Assembly (NCBI GenBank): GCA_009192285.1
Contig: CM018605.1
Location: 2,769,247-2,833,246 of the forward strand
Direction of reading: 5' to 3'
DNA: 64,000 nt
Source of the DNA: Morchella semilibera
Taxonomy: Eukaryota; Ascomycota; Pezizomycetes; Pezizales; Morchellaceae
Shown piece after piece: positions 10,260 to 22,564 of the stretch. Each line of letters begins with the position of its first letter. Within the stretch, counting starts at the first letter, position 1. Made by a program: the position numbers and the translations under genes. Below the pieces are notes generated by a model that did no database searches, was not told the DNA's origin, and saw only the letters and a program-made list of their open reading frames with translations.

Positions 10260-10527
10260 CTTTGAAGAATTCGATTGGGAGGTCGGGGGTGTTGATGCAC
10301 CAAGGTAGAGGAGTGAACCAAGGTACCGAGTGCGCTAAGCCGTGAGAGTTCTGGCGAAGCGTTATGAGGATGGAGGGGGTGGAGTTGGGCTCAAGGATAT
10401 TTTCCTTGAAGGTGGCGATGGTGCGTGCTTCTGTGAAGAAGCCTTGGTGTTGGAGGTAGCCGCAGTAGAGATGTTCTGCGCTGCCTCGAGGAACCAGAAA
10501 GGAGGTTTCACAGGGGAACCGAAGCAT
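10260..10527 (-). CDS. Possible gag 5' extension or upstream ORF
   Basis: From ATG 10527 a third frame is open down to 9811. Only its first about 90 residues, as far as 10260, look like protein (FFTEARTIATFKENILEP, WFTPLPWCINT). Beyond that the adjacent frame carries the convincing gag sequence. It is either the N-terminus of Gag, separated by a one-base insertion, or an independent upstream ORF in the leader. It lies 153 bases inside the 5' LTR. Confidence 0.4.
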
Positions 10528-10680
10528 ATACTCTCTTTGATCACTACTCCTCTTATTCTTCTACCGAGTGCCCGTGTACTATCCGTACCTAGCAATCACA
10601 CAAGGTAGTTGTCTAAGCGAAGCGTTGTCTCTGAGTAGTCGATGCCGGTAGGGTATGCGACCGGATGAGGTACAATATAG

Positions 10681-11071
10681 TGTAAAGGGATATCTCAGAA
10701 GTCACTAAGATATGGCTAATGCTAAGCGATAGTTCTGTAGCGTTTAAACTTGTAATATTGTAGACCGGATTCCGTTCGCCTTTGAGGATGATGATTCCCC
10801 TAGGAGACGGGAATCCTACTAGCTATTTATACATAATGAACCCCCTTAAACCCGTTAAATCCTTCAATAGCAAATCTCCCGCAATGCCTACGCTACTGCT
10901 CCGACTTCCTACGAGGTGGGGTAACCAAGGGTCCACTCATGAGGTGTGGTAGTGGTTGCCGAGTTATAACCGAACCCCGCTTCTGGGCGTACGTCACTCC
11001 TTCATCGCGCCGTCATACCAGGACAATACCATTGTACTACTAGTACCGCACTTCCAAGCAATCCTGTAACA
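10681..11071 (-). repeat. LTR, 5' copy relative to the element
   Basis: This 391-bp direct repeat of 3649-4041 acts as promoter LTR for the minus-strand element. The minus strand contains a TATA-like box (plus-strand TATTTATA at 10824-10831). The inner edge joins the leader at 10680. Confidence 0.95.
10824..10831 (-). promoter_or_regulatory. TATA-like box in promoter LTR
   Basis: The minus strand reads TATAAATA here, within the LTR upstream of gag. This is the expected place for the core promoter of the element. The same box is in the other LTR. Confidence 0.5.
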
Positions 11072-11076
11072 CTGAC

Positions 11077-12265
11077 TCAGTGAAACAGAGCCGGAATATT
11101 TCAAGGGAAGAAAGTCCTTGAGGTTTCGACTCAGGGTAGGGTCTTTTTTCTTTTAGCCAAATGGGCGGGTTTGACCCGGAAGCGGGGGATGTACCTTCCT
11201 TGCAATAATTGCATATATTTCGAGACGGCAACGGCAGAAATGGACACCAGCCCGAATGTATTTTCCCGGGCAAACTATCTTTGGTCTGGGGCGGGCTTCT
11301 ACAGTACCATTGGGCTACGCTAAACCTTTGCATTCCTTTCTCCCGGGCTTATATGCTCAGGCTATCTAGTTCACCCTCGTTTGGGTTACTAGTATGAAAT
11401 TTACAGACATCCTATAAGCTTGATTGATTGATTGATATTTCATACAGACATCCTATAAGCCCAAGGCCACCTTTTGACTACATTTTCGGTTACAAAAACG
11501 ATTTTCGTCAGGTGTAGCCCAATATCCCTATATAATATCGGACTTTATTAATTCTGTGGTGTAGCTGGGCACTGATATCCGGAGCACGACAATATGTACT
11601 AACTGCCTCAAGCTAGTCGGGTGAATTTGGTCGAGGTAGACCTAGATGGCGTATAGATCGCACGGTATATCATGGGTGGAGTAGCTCACGAATTTCGGAA
11701 TTCTCTCAACGTGTAAGAATGTCGCATAATACATAGCGGAGAGAGAGCGAGGTAGTAGAAGGCACATGTATGGTCGGGAGGCTGCTAGACGTACCTCCGT
11801 TTCCTACCAACTGAGTTCATATAGTTGTCCCTAGCGGAGGCCCATGGCTAGTGGCATACTTTCTTTGTCATTAAAGTTGGCTTCATGTTCTCAACAATTG
11901 CCTCATACACATCAAAACCAAGATACGAGTAGGATGATCAAAGGTGGACCTGAGCTCGTTGAACGAATTATCGGGGGTAGGAGTATCTAGAATTATTTCG
12001 CCCGGCACCTACATGTAGTCAGGAACTGCATGTATTCGTAGAGAGCGCTAGTGTTGCCCTAATTCAAAGTATGTGTGTGCGGCCTTAACCTTACTCGCAC
12101 ACATCAGGGCTAACTAAAGCAGCAGGGTAATCTTTCAACACTATACCGCTAACTCCGTACATTTCACACCAAAGGACGAAACAGCAGCCTTTCACACCAG
12201 AGAACAAAACAGTAGCGTTAAGAATCAGGAATCTCAGTTGTGAAGTCATCACAAAAACGCTGAAG
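11077..12265. other. Intergenic stretch, no gene seen
   Basis: Holds a short TTGA/ATTG microsatellite near 11421-11437 between two copies of a 16-base direct repeat (CAGACATCCTATAAGC at about 11403 and 11447), and one TACATGTA palindrome near 12009. The 97-aa minus ORF at 11040-11333 begins inside the LTR edge and is not convincing. The last about 150 bases are probably the promoter and 5'UTR of the TFS2M gene. Confidence 0.45.
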
Positions 12266-15200
12266 ATGCCCCCGCGTCAGAATCGGACGCCAAGAACAAA
12301 TATCCCCCAGGGAGGCCCTCCAGATAAGGTGAGTCTGATTTTTCTTTCTAGCTAGAGGCTTTACTGAAATGAATAATAGGAACCACCAATGGGGGAAATC
12401 CCAAGGAAAAAAGGGACAGTAAGAGAACTGCTAGCCTTTCGGGCACAACGTCAGAGTAAAGGTCTTGCAGGGTCTGGGGATTTGGTGAGCTTGCCCTTCA
12501 TCAATAGTTAAACAGTATTTGGCTAAAAATAAACCCTCAGGAATCACTGGGGCAAGGAATAGAAGGCACCTTTCAAAAGCATGATCAAAGGGAGAATGGA
12601 TGTGTGAGTACTAGACTTGTATATGTTTGGAGGTTTCCTTCATAGTCTGACTGACATCTTTTTGTAGGAAGCTGAGGAGCACGAAAGGGCGGTTACGGGG
12701 AGCAAAGAGGTGAACAGAAAACCTTTTAACCTTGGTAGGCTATTATAGTAGGCAGTCAAATCTAACAAAAATGTCTTGTGCAGAACCTTGTGCAAGGGAG
12801 GGGACAACCAACGAGAGTGAGGGCCGGTATATTGAACTCTGATGAGAGCCTCAGGAGAGAGTCAGAAGTATGGAAAGCGTTGCACTCCAACTCAATACTG
12901 ACAACTGCTGCGGGAGAGAAGGTACGAACCAATTGATATAATAAGCCCAACCCCATCGAGTTCGTAGCATTTTGGGTAACACGCAAAACCTAGGCACAAT
13001 GGAAAACAACACAGTCGAATAAAAAGCGAAACCCTTCTCCAACCTCTCCCAAGCGCCCGGAAAGATCTGTGGTAGGTATTTCGTTACAACATTTATTCTT
13101 ACACAAATGTACTAAGTTGATTCTATTACAGACTCAAGGAAGTGCAGCGCGGCAGGGAACATTAGGTAAGGGAAAGAGGATCCGACTGGAGAACTATTTC
13201 AGCAGGCCGGCAGAGGTGAGACCTCTATACTCTGAGCTCATGTTAAGGCGGTGACTCACAAACCCATAGAGAAGTCTCCAAACGTTCCAGGAAACACATA
13301 CTGCAAGAGGTATACTAGTAAAAGAACCCACGGATAGGAGTGCAGCGGCACCCAGCTCGGGAGCAAAAAAGGAAGCAGAAATCCCGGCCAAAGACAAGAG
13401 CAGGTCTTCTACGGCGGCTCGATCTTACGCTCTGTTAGACAGGGCGAAGGCCGTGGGAACTGTGAAAGCAAGGAAAAAAGAAGGAGTTGCCAAAGTACTT
13501 GATTCTGAAGCGAAGAAGAAATCCGAAAGCGTGAGGCAGGAGGCCCGCCAAAAGACGAGGGAACATCTTTATAATTTTCTCTTGAGCAAGATCCTACCGT
13601 TGATGAAAGACTACAAGATTATGCTTCAACAATGCCACACCGAGGAAACGTGGACTGAGGAGCTGTCTGGGCGGCTCGAGCAGTCTTTGGATAATGGTGG
13701 GAAAACGGACCTGACTACCTATCTCAAGAGATCTCGCTCCATCACATTCAATCTCAATAAAAACAGCCAGCTTCTTGAACTTTTCTTTTCCGGAGTTGTT
13801 ACTCCCGAACGACTGTCCACACTGAGCACGGAACAATTGGCAACTAGGGATGTACAGGTTGAGCGACGGCAGCTGAGAGAACAGGCAGCAGCAGCGTGCA
13901 CTATTATAAGAGACACACAGCAGCCACGAATTCGTAAAAATCATAAGGGCGATGAGGAAGTAGAAGATATCAATCAAAGATCTTCGTTAGTGACAGTGGA
14001 TGACAGCTTATTCTCCAAGAGCAGCGCTCCACCTTTGGTACCAAAAGGAATGACGCCAGAAAATATCTTCTCCTTGTCGAAGGTGCATGACCAAATACCA
14101 CCGGCCCATCAACCTATCCTCTCGGGGGAACTGCGCGCGCATGATCGGACTTCCAGGGATGACAATAAGGGGCAAAGTGAAATTAAAATCGCGAACCACA
14201 CCCCTTGGGCTGCACATCTTCCAGACACCGATATATCGATTACAATGAGTTCACCTGCCAATCGGATTACACAAAATCTACAGGGACACCCGGGGTCTTC
14301 CCAGCGACAAATGGCTAAAAGGGCTACTTACGGGTATTCAGATGAAGCTGTAGAGAGATCTCGGTGGGGAAACAGAGGAGTTATGAGTGAAAGAGAAGAC
14401 AAAAATCGTCAGGAATGTAGCGAGACCTACCAGGATGAGGGACAGGACTCTTCGTCATACGAACCGCCGGAGGATATAACTGAAAACCAAAGCTTAGGGT
14501 CTCCACCTTATTCGCCCCCTGGCGTAGCTGAGAACCGTGATGCGTCTAGAAGGGCAGGCGGCTTTGCTACGCCACGTAAGCTACACGAGTACTCATCTGC
14601 TACCCACAAAATCATTGATCTAACAGAAGATGACGATTTGGAAGAGGGTGGGACAAATTTCTTGGATAGTTCTGATAGATACTATCCATACAGAGATGTT
14701 CCCCGGAGGGATGTACATCATCCGGTCAGGTCCGAGAGAGAGAATCCAAGGCACAATAGAGTGCAGAGCTCGTCAGGACCGCACAATCAAATCTATGATT
14801 GGAGAAATAGCTTCAATGAGTCATCCGACTCTCCTTGGAACTCCAGACGCTTGGATAACCACACTCTGACTGGATCCAGTGGGAGACAACCTCACCTCAA
14901 TTCAAGAAATCACACTCCTCGGAATTTCCTCACTGCTCCACATCTCGATGGCACGTTCGGCAGCTATGACTCCCAGCCGCGCTCACGCTCTAGAAATGAC
15001 ATGGGGTATGACCGAGAGTATGTCCAATCACCCATGGCCAACACGTGGCAGGTCAATAAGTATGGAAATAGGGGAGAGGGCTATGGGAGTAATACCAAAA
15101 GGTCTATGAGCAGGAATTCCCTCAAACCACGAGGCGAAGAACCGATGCCTTCCCAGACTGCATATGCTCGATCTAGAGACAGTTCGTCGCAAGACCAATA

Positions 15201-15612
15201 CTCAAAGGATTATGGGAGGGCAATCGGTGACTATGAGAATGGCTCTAACGCGTCTGTCCCCTCCTCCACGATGGGTCCTTATCCCCGCATGCGGGGTGAT
15301 GAAAATCATACTCTGCACCCCTATGCAGCCAGGGGTCAGAGTTCCGGGCGGTCTATGACCACGGCGCATCTCGACCACAGACATCACGAGCATGCTAGCT
15401 ATGGCACTCACCAGTATCCTTCCTCTTCGCGTGCGCCAGATGTCCAGCAAAACTCTGCTGGAGGCGGGCTTAATCTGCGCAACATACCAGGTGACGACCA
15501 TATTCACGCAGGACACAAGCATATCCAGGCTGCCAATAGGCACCATCCTTCACTTTTCTATCCGCCTTCTTCCTCTTTTCCCAATCCCCGGTACGATTCC
15601 CGATACCGTTAA
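12266..15612 (+). CDS. TFIIS central domain-containing nuclear protein, 8 exons
   Basis: Predicted exons: 12266-12328, 12380-12484, 12541-12603, 12668-12709, 12784-12921, 12994-13071, 13132-13215, 13270-15612, giving 971 aa. Every junction has GT/AG and a 51-74 nt intron, and every intron is phase 0, so the reading is self-consistent. The start is the first ATG before exon 1. Residues about 281-400 resemble the TFIIS central (TFS2M) domain: the LYNFLLSKI helix, then the FNLNKNSQLLELFFSG and TPERLSTLSTEQLA pattern. That domain contacts RNA polymerase II in TFIIS, Bye1 and PHF3/DIDO. The N-terminal 250 residues and the last about 550 are disordered and rich in Ser, Arg, Asp and Tyr. A SUMO-interaction-like IIDLTEDDD lies at about 639-647. 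There is no PHD finger or SPOC domain that I can see. A role in transcription elongation or chromatin is inferred from the domain only. Confidence 0.8.
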
Positions 15613-17549
15613 ACTCTGACATATCTAAGAAGGGTATAGCTCTTAGCGTAATGTGTAGCGGCAAGGTGATACATCAATCTATTATCTTTTATGTGTTGAG
15701 GCGATGTTGTGGTAGTGGTTTCCGTGGCTGTTGCTTTCCCTACATTAGCATAGAACCTCACGTCGCACCCCCTGGGGGGTTAGGATACTTCTTCATGAAA
15801 GGTTCGAATGCCAAATAATGAGTAAAGAGAATCAGCACGAATGAATTTGCGAGTTTACCAAATATCCATATTATCCTTTCATTGGTCCGCATCTAAGCCT
15901 TCTCCTCTGTAGAATTAGTCATTTTCTTTGATCTTTTGTATGATGCGTATTGAAAGAGGGTCTTACAAAATCCTTTGATGGCCCCCAGATATTCAAGCGT
16001 GACAAGCGAATACTAGTCAGTAATAGCTGTACATAGACGCATCTCTCTATTCATGGAGATATGGTACAGGTTGTCCGCTATTAGATGAAGGAAAAACTGC
16101 AATCCGTCATGAAATTAATGCTCATGTGGTAGGGTTAGCCTTCAGGAGGCAGGACTCAATGTCACATACTTGATATCTCTGCAGTGTAAATCTAGAATTT
16201 AAAAGGAGGTTTATCTGTTCTAGTGAAGAAAGCTAGTAGGAAGTTGCCTGTATGTAGGACTGATGATTATTTAGCCCATTCTTTCCCCCGGGGCTAACAA
16301 TAGAGAAGCTCTCGGTATAAGGGTCTTCCCATATCAGGTGGTGGGCCCGGTGGGTCTTTCCACCGAATTAAAGATTCTATAGCTTTTGCTCCATAGTACG
16401 GAGGTTGAGGCTTTAACAACAGCTTCATGCTATAGACTACAGCTGTTAAAGGTGTAATCTACAACTAAGATATATTATGTACTTATTATAGCTTCGTATA
16501 CCCTAATTTCCCTATTTCGAAAGCCCAATCATAAGATATGTGTTGCCTTATATAAATCATACCTAGTTTAGGACCTAGAATAAAGGAGGACGGTAATTTT
16601 ATTTCCAAAGGTTTTGGGATCCGTATCAGATTCTCCAGCTGAATATCTTCCGGGGATTAGGAGGTCAGGTCTATTCCCAAAGGAGTGGACATGCAGGCGG
16701 TCGATGCGGAGGCTTGAAGGGTGCGGTGTATATATCTGTGGTTCTGATTTGGTAGGTGGGATTATGTAAGGAGTGTCATATACGATGCAAAGGATAACAT
16801 TGTAAATTGCCGCATCATGTAGCTCTATACAGGCTCTACGTCCCTCTTGATTCGTCGATTTTCATACGAAGAAATTGAAGGACTTGTCTAGCCTTCGATG
16901 GTTGGATACCGCCACCTAGAGTGCCGGACCAGGCAGAAGCTCGTGGTATTATCCTGTTCATGCTGATAAAAGCATATATACCACACTTGAGAATCTAGTT
17001 TGTTTAAAATCTATCAGAACTCACTGGTCTGATGTTCGGTATAGCCTTGTACATGTGCTTATTTGAGAGTAGTTGGTTGGAAATTGACGGTGCAGTCAGT
17101 TAATCTATGTGAAGCATGAACCGGCAGGCAGAAGAGTACAGGGGTGGCTGCATGCCCTTCATAGGAGCAAAAAAAATGTTAATATTTATAATAGCAGTCC
17201 ATGGGTTTGGTATTCCTTATTACCTTGAATAAATCTTGGGCGGGATAAGTAGTCCAATATGTAGCCGAACAGGACTCAATCCACATCCACACCAACAACC
17301 CCAATGAATACAACCAGATCACCAAGGGCAGCAGCGTACACAACCTAGATTATCTACAGGGCACAAGAGAAGAAATGTTGCCATAAGGATATTCATTTCT
17401 TTCCTAAACACAAACAACTACACAATGTCAGCGCCCACAAAAAGAAAAACACAGAACCGCTAAGAATAGATGGCATCCAGAACTTAGAACCCCTCACCTG
17501 GAGCCACAAGTTCCATCAATGACCCTCACTTTCCCAGAGAAATAGACCA
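15613..17549. other. Intergenic stretch, no gene seen
   Basis: AT-rich spacer. Beyond the likely 3'UTR of the TFS2M gene in the first few hundred bases, I see no ORF, repeat array or transposon end that can be supported. Confidence 0.45.
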
Positions 17550-18066
17550 CTACGTCCTCGTATCTCTTGATATTCTAGGGCAGAGTTTAACTAGATATCT
17601 GGCGCACTCGAAGAGGAGGATTACTGGTAAGTGCCGTGGCCAGCGTGTCGGGGGGTTTGTGGTCGGGAAACCCCTCGTTACCGGAGACGCAAGCTTAGGT
17701 GGCCAACCTTCTTCCTCTGTGCCTTCCCTCCGGAGTTCGGGCTGCAATATGCTTCGGAGTGTTTGGGGAGGCGGTGCGGGAGACAAGAGGCATGGTATGG
17801 TTAACCTCTTTCGTATACCATACCCTGGAGCCCTGGCATCTTGCCTTTTCTCTGTGATAATTGCCAGGGGCGTTTCGGCATAGTAAGGGGGAAAAAGAAC
17901 ACGTTCTATTCCCAGCCTCCCCAGAAGAAGTAACAATAGTATCGTTACTGGAGACCGCTTTCTCCTCGGAAATCGGATTGCCGCCTGCAAAAGCCAAAGG
18001 AGGGCTATAAATCTTGATCTTCCTAGACATGTAGGTCTCGGCCGCAGGGGGAGGAGGAAATTGCAT
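17550..18066 (-). CDS. Hypothetical 144-aa protein, 2 exons
   Basis: Two ORFs in different frames are reconciled by one good intron: exon 1 is 18066-17824 (81 codons), the intron is 17823-17742 (82 nt, GTATGG donor, a GTTAACC branch-like site and a GCATATTGCAG acceptor), and exon 2 is 17741-17550, ending at a TAG. The phase is 0 on both sides. The protein starts with a Pro-rich stretch, contains a Ser/Thr-rich middle and ends in a basic Arg/Pro-rich tail. No domain is recognised. Further 5' exons are possible. A single 230-aa ORF through the intron in the second frame is the alternative reading. Confidence 0.4.
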
Positions 18067-21000
18067 TCGGAGTTCTGTTGGGCTGGATGTGATGTGTGAA
18101 CTAGAAGAAACACGAAAGTTTCAGCGTGATTGAGGAAGATTTGGGATAATCTGTGGTAACAAAGGTTAGAGGGTTGGGAAATAGCAGTTTCAATGCTGAG
18201 GGGAATGGTCGAGAAACTAGAAAAAGGACCTTCGGCAAACAAGACCCTTGGGGATGGGAAGCGGTGAGGGATTGATAGACGAGGTGTAATTGGACTTTTT
18301 GGAGATAGTTAGAGAGGTGCCTATTACTAGAGGTTTTTGTCTCAATCGTTCGACTGGTTTTGGCTCAGCTTTTATGCGACTAGCTTAGCTGAACGACGAA
18401 ATTTCTTCCAAACAGTAACAACGAGATGAAAGAAGTTTGGGAACTAAGGGAACTTGTGATTGGCCATGGACACAATTTTATGTGCAGGTGTGGTATGCGC
18501 GAGATTTTTGTTGATTTGAAAATATTCGGACACATATGATTTGTGCAGCTATAGGTAGAAATAGGTGGCTGGGTTGCTACTTACAGTAGACAAATTGTTT
18601 GGGGGGTAGATAACACCCAATAGATGGTCGTCTTGGCACTTAAAGAAGCAACTAGGGCGCAGCACAACAATCAAAAAAAGCAAAATTAGTAGGGATTGCT
18701 AGTATTGGATTGAATTTCACCCAAGAAACATAACCCCTCTACTTATCCCTTCAGTAAATGCTGCCCGATTGAAAAGCAAAAGTTGGTAATAGATCTCGTT
18801 TTTTTCCGTTATCAAAAAACAGGTCTCCCATACAAATTTCATTGTTTATAGGGTGGCAGCATTGACACTTTAAGGGATAGGTATTTTAATTCTTTCGGTT
18901 GGTATAAGCAAAATTGCACAATATATGAGACACAATTCTTCACCCCAAGGATTAAGCTCTGAAGTACATGCAGATATGAAAATGAGTTAAATCCTGAAGC
19001 TGTCGTCGTAGCAAACCCAGTACTCAAATTTCCTTATATTAGGGACAGCCACCAAGATTCAATCGCCAATAGCCATAATGCGCTGGGTAGATATTAGTAA
19101 CGATTCCAGCTCTGGTATAAAAAGCCAAATGTTCGGCCACAACTACTTGCTGTTGGTATACCGACCCGTTGAAAGAAGTAGACCGATTTAGTAGAGGTGG
19201 GGTAGGAGCGCGATACTACCCGCCGCTCAGGAGCCAATTTCATTGCGCCATGGGACATCGCATCACAGCTCTACCAGGAACCGTCCGCGCCCGCCGTAGA
19301 CGTGTGGGGCGCTGGATCAAATGTGATACGGAGTAGAAAACGAACTAAAACCCGGGGTTTCGTCGACCTCTGTAACTGGTTGCGCCAGGGGGCAGAGACG
19401 TTGGAGCGGCGCCTGATGTGGATTACCCAGTTGCGAGCAAATAGAATTGTACTCCTAGAGAGCCGGAACAAGTCAAAGATCACCCATAGGTGTGGAGGCT
19501 TGGGTTTGTGTCGTGTCGTAGTGAGGCCGGGCCCCTTCCTGCACTAGTAGTAGGAAGACTACGGGGGTGAAGAGAAAATGTGGAGAGTTGGCGTAAGGAT
19601 CGTAGTGGGGCCAAGTATTCTACCGCTTGGGCATACTAGAGTTTGAAGATTGGATGGCGGAAGCGTAGGGAATGGTAGACTGAGTTAATGACAGGCGTGA
19701 TCGTAACGGATGCACTATTAGCTGTTAGTGGGAAATGATACTCTTCCTGTAGGCACAGATAGAAGGAGCCAAAACGAACAAAAAAGTAAATTAAAAAGCA
19801 AAAGCGCAAAGGCTGATGGGTCGGTCTACGGGGTGCTGCTCCATGTGGTATATGGACCTACACAGCTGTGTGTATAGAGCACTGGTTCCCACAAAGCGAG
19901 TGCTGGGACATTGCTAGGACACTCGTAGCTTCACTCGTTTTAACCCTTCAACCATAGTTCCTAAATGCCTGCCGAAGCTTGCCAATACGATTGATAGGGT
20001 GACTGTGCATAGAACACTCATATAATAAGAGAAAAAATTCCGTATTCCAGGGGCGAGTCGGGTGGAAGCACCTATACCTTGACCACGGCCTAAAACCGCA
20101 CACAATCGTCAAGGGAAGGGCTCCTGGGAAGCAAGCTTTGCAATTTGTAACTCCACGTGCGGCTCAAGAAATGTATCTGTGGGAGTCGCTCGAGTTGAAC
20201 AGTTAGCACCATTGATTTTATAGGATAAGGCGTTCGTTCAAGTTGGCGGGGCCGGGGCGGTTGGGTACTTGAGAAAAAAGCTTAAGGGAGAAAGGAAGCG
20301 CCGAAAAGGTGGAAGGGGGAGCTGGGATTGCTACGAGACAGTGCTGAGATGGGGGATGAGTGGGGGGAAGTCGGTACCTTTGACTAAACACCTTTGTGTC
20401 TCTCTTTCTTCCTATCAATTAAATTCTTCAAGATATAGGAAATATCCGTTGGCGTTGATCATGTTGGGGCAGCAATAGCGTAAGCTGCTTGGCCGGATGT
20501 AACTGGATTCAAACTGTTCTGCTCGTTCCAACGACGACGTTTGGAGTGACTCAGCAGGGCGCTAAACGTATTGAGCGGGTACTGTTGTAGGGTTAGGAAG
20601 GGGGCTTGACACACCTATGTAGATATCGTTACCCATGTCACTTTCTACTTTGCATGTAGAACTGCAAAGGCGGCTCGAGGGGCGTTGGCTGGGCTCTGGA
20701 CACCTAAGGATCTGAAAACCTCCCATGGCGCGTATTTCTACGCATGATGCTAATAGCTCCTAGTAGCTCCTCGTGCGATCTTGCTCGATGAAACCACACG
20801 TACATGCAGCTTAGCGAGGCTCTGGCTTTTCAGCATACAAGAGACTCCCTGATGAGCCGCGAGGCACTAGAAGTTGAAGGATGGGAGGATCACGCAGAGA
20901 AGTTGTCTCTCAATAATTTTCATACGGTTTGAGAGGGCTTTGACCCCCAGTGGACATGGTACAAAATTCGAGAATCCAGCTCCACACCTCATTCTTTCTA

Positions 21001-22564
21001 GGTGTTGTATCTGATTTATACTAAGGGAAATATAAATCAAACCCCCTTGGACTGAACAAAAGTAAGCCGTAACCCTCACTATCCGATCCGCTAAGGACCT
21101 ATTTGAACTTAAGAACACCTTTCATGACTTAGTACGCAAGATACAACTGAACCAAGCGTCTTTGTCCAATGATTCCGAAACCTAGTTCAACTAACAAACG
21201 ATTGAACACTCCACTGGCACTCGTTGCTTGCACAACATTCAACAAATCTGGTCACGCATGTTATGGTACGCGCGTTTCGCTCGAACATCCTTCAGGTATT
21301 AGGGGTAGACTACAGGGAGCTAGGGATAGGGTTTTCAGTTAAAAGAAAGACCAATATGAAGCTGCTTGAAAATGACTGGAACTCTTTCATTGGTCAGACA
21401 TTGTGTATGGAAACGTTTATCCACTTGATTGGTGAATGATAATTGGCGATGGTGTAGGGTGTAAACCCTAACCATGTTCGTAGTCATGTATGAGTCAGCA
21501 TCTCGGCTGCGGTGTACCGCTTAGCAATGAAGAGAGGAACCGCTTGGATAGTGATAGATGTATGCTATTGGTCCAACTTGACGCGTTTCACATTATCGTA
21601 CCGCAATTCCTTAGTCTCGAAGGTACGCTAATAGGAATGCCCCTCTCAACTGGAGAAAGAAAAGATAAGAAAGAAACCCCCCGCCTTCTCCCCTGTGCCA
21701 TGGGATCTGTCGTTCTCCGCGAGGGGCGTGATGTATCCACTCCCCGCGGTAGCGCGCTGTGTTTTGAATGAGTGCTCAGTTATACTGGAAACTGCCACAA
21801 CGGGTATAGTATTGGTCGACTATCAGCAATAGTAATGACGTAGCTGTAGTTTTTCTAGTTGGTAAATAGTGTAATGTAGTGCATCAACGAGTGTTACAGC
21901 CCAGGAACTGTGCGGCCCCTGGTGGGCCAGCTCGGACAGGTACAGGGGAGCAGACACAGACTATAGCTCTGTGTTGATTCATTGCAGCCTCAGTTGCGCA
22001 AAGTCTGGACTACGGTCTCTTGGTAAACCCACTATCATGATGAGGCAAGCCCTTTGATGTTACCGTGCAAAAAATGTCTGGTGGGGGGGCATAGCTACAT
22101 AAACCTATGCGACGTGCTGGAAGGGAGTGGTTGGTCCATTCCTCTTCATTTATGTTTTGAGCCGCTTGCTTTATGCATGAGGATTGGAATTGGTGCATTT
22201 TCTCTTTGCCACTGCGTTCTGTAACAAGGAGGGAGAGGCTAAGAGAGTTCGGGATAGCAAGGAGCCTTCAAAAATACATCTATGACTCGGGCATTGTATG
22301 TAGCTAGTTCTCATTCTTTCCAATCAACCACAAGTATGCTAATGTCCTCCAACGCACTCACAATAGGGGATAGGCACGAGACTACATAGAATGGGTACTC
22401 CTATGCATGTAAGTGTATATACCTACTTACTTGTATGTCCCCTCCAGCGTGCTAACATGTACTCATCTGAGACCTCTACAGGTACTAGCCTTTACCCCAC
22501 CTCCGATTCTCTAGTCTACAACATCCACAAATAGGTAGATCGCAACAACCACCCACAGCCTTCA
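18067..22564. other. Long gene-poor stretch
   Basis: About 4.5 kb with only short ORFs, none with recognisable domains: for example 19302-19547 plus, 20218-20418 minus and 21490-21771 plus (93 aa, the most protein-like). A 19-base segment at 22366-22384 (GGGGATAGGCACGAGACTA) matches the right end of the MITE at 54574-54690, apart from one mismatch, and may be a relic end of the same family. Otherwise nothing is supportable. Confidence 0.4.

Larger units (their letters stand above)
3644..11076 (-). mobile_element. Complete Ty3/Gypsy LTR retrotransposon
   Basis: The element proper spans 3649-11071 (7,423 bp) and is transcribed on the minus strand. It is bounded by LTRs of 393 and 391 bp that start TG and end CA, and is flanked by a perfect 5-bp target duplication CTGAC (3644-3648 and 11072-11076). 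Inside, read on the minus strand, come gag (about 10527-8089) and pol (7683-4135) in the order protease, reverse transcriptase, RNase H, integrase, which is the Ty3/Gypsy order. A purine tract (GGAAGGGGGAGTAG) directly precedes the 3' LTR. The LTRs differ, as far as I can align them, only by two one-base indels in C runs, so the insertion looks recent. Pol is intact and gag is split between frames. Confidence 0.95.

Noticed and set aside
9811-10527. 238-aa ORF as one complete gene
   Set aside because: Only its first about 90 residues look natural. From 10259 on, the neighbouring frame carries the gag sequence, so the remainder is a shadow.
17550-18242. Single-exon 230-aa gene
   Set aside because: Its middle equals an intron with good splice signals, and its N-terminal part overlaps a better coding frame starting at 18066.
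22281-22384. Second full copy of the TAGTCTCGT MITE
   Set aside because: The right end matches, but the left end is too diverged and no 9-bp flank duplication could be found, so only a relic end is claimed.
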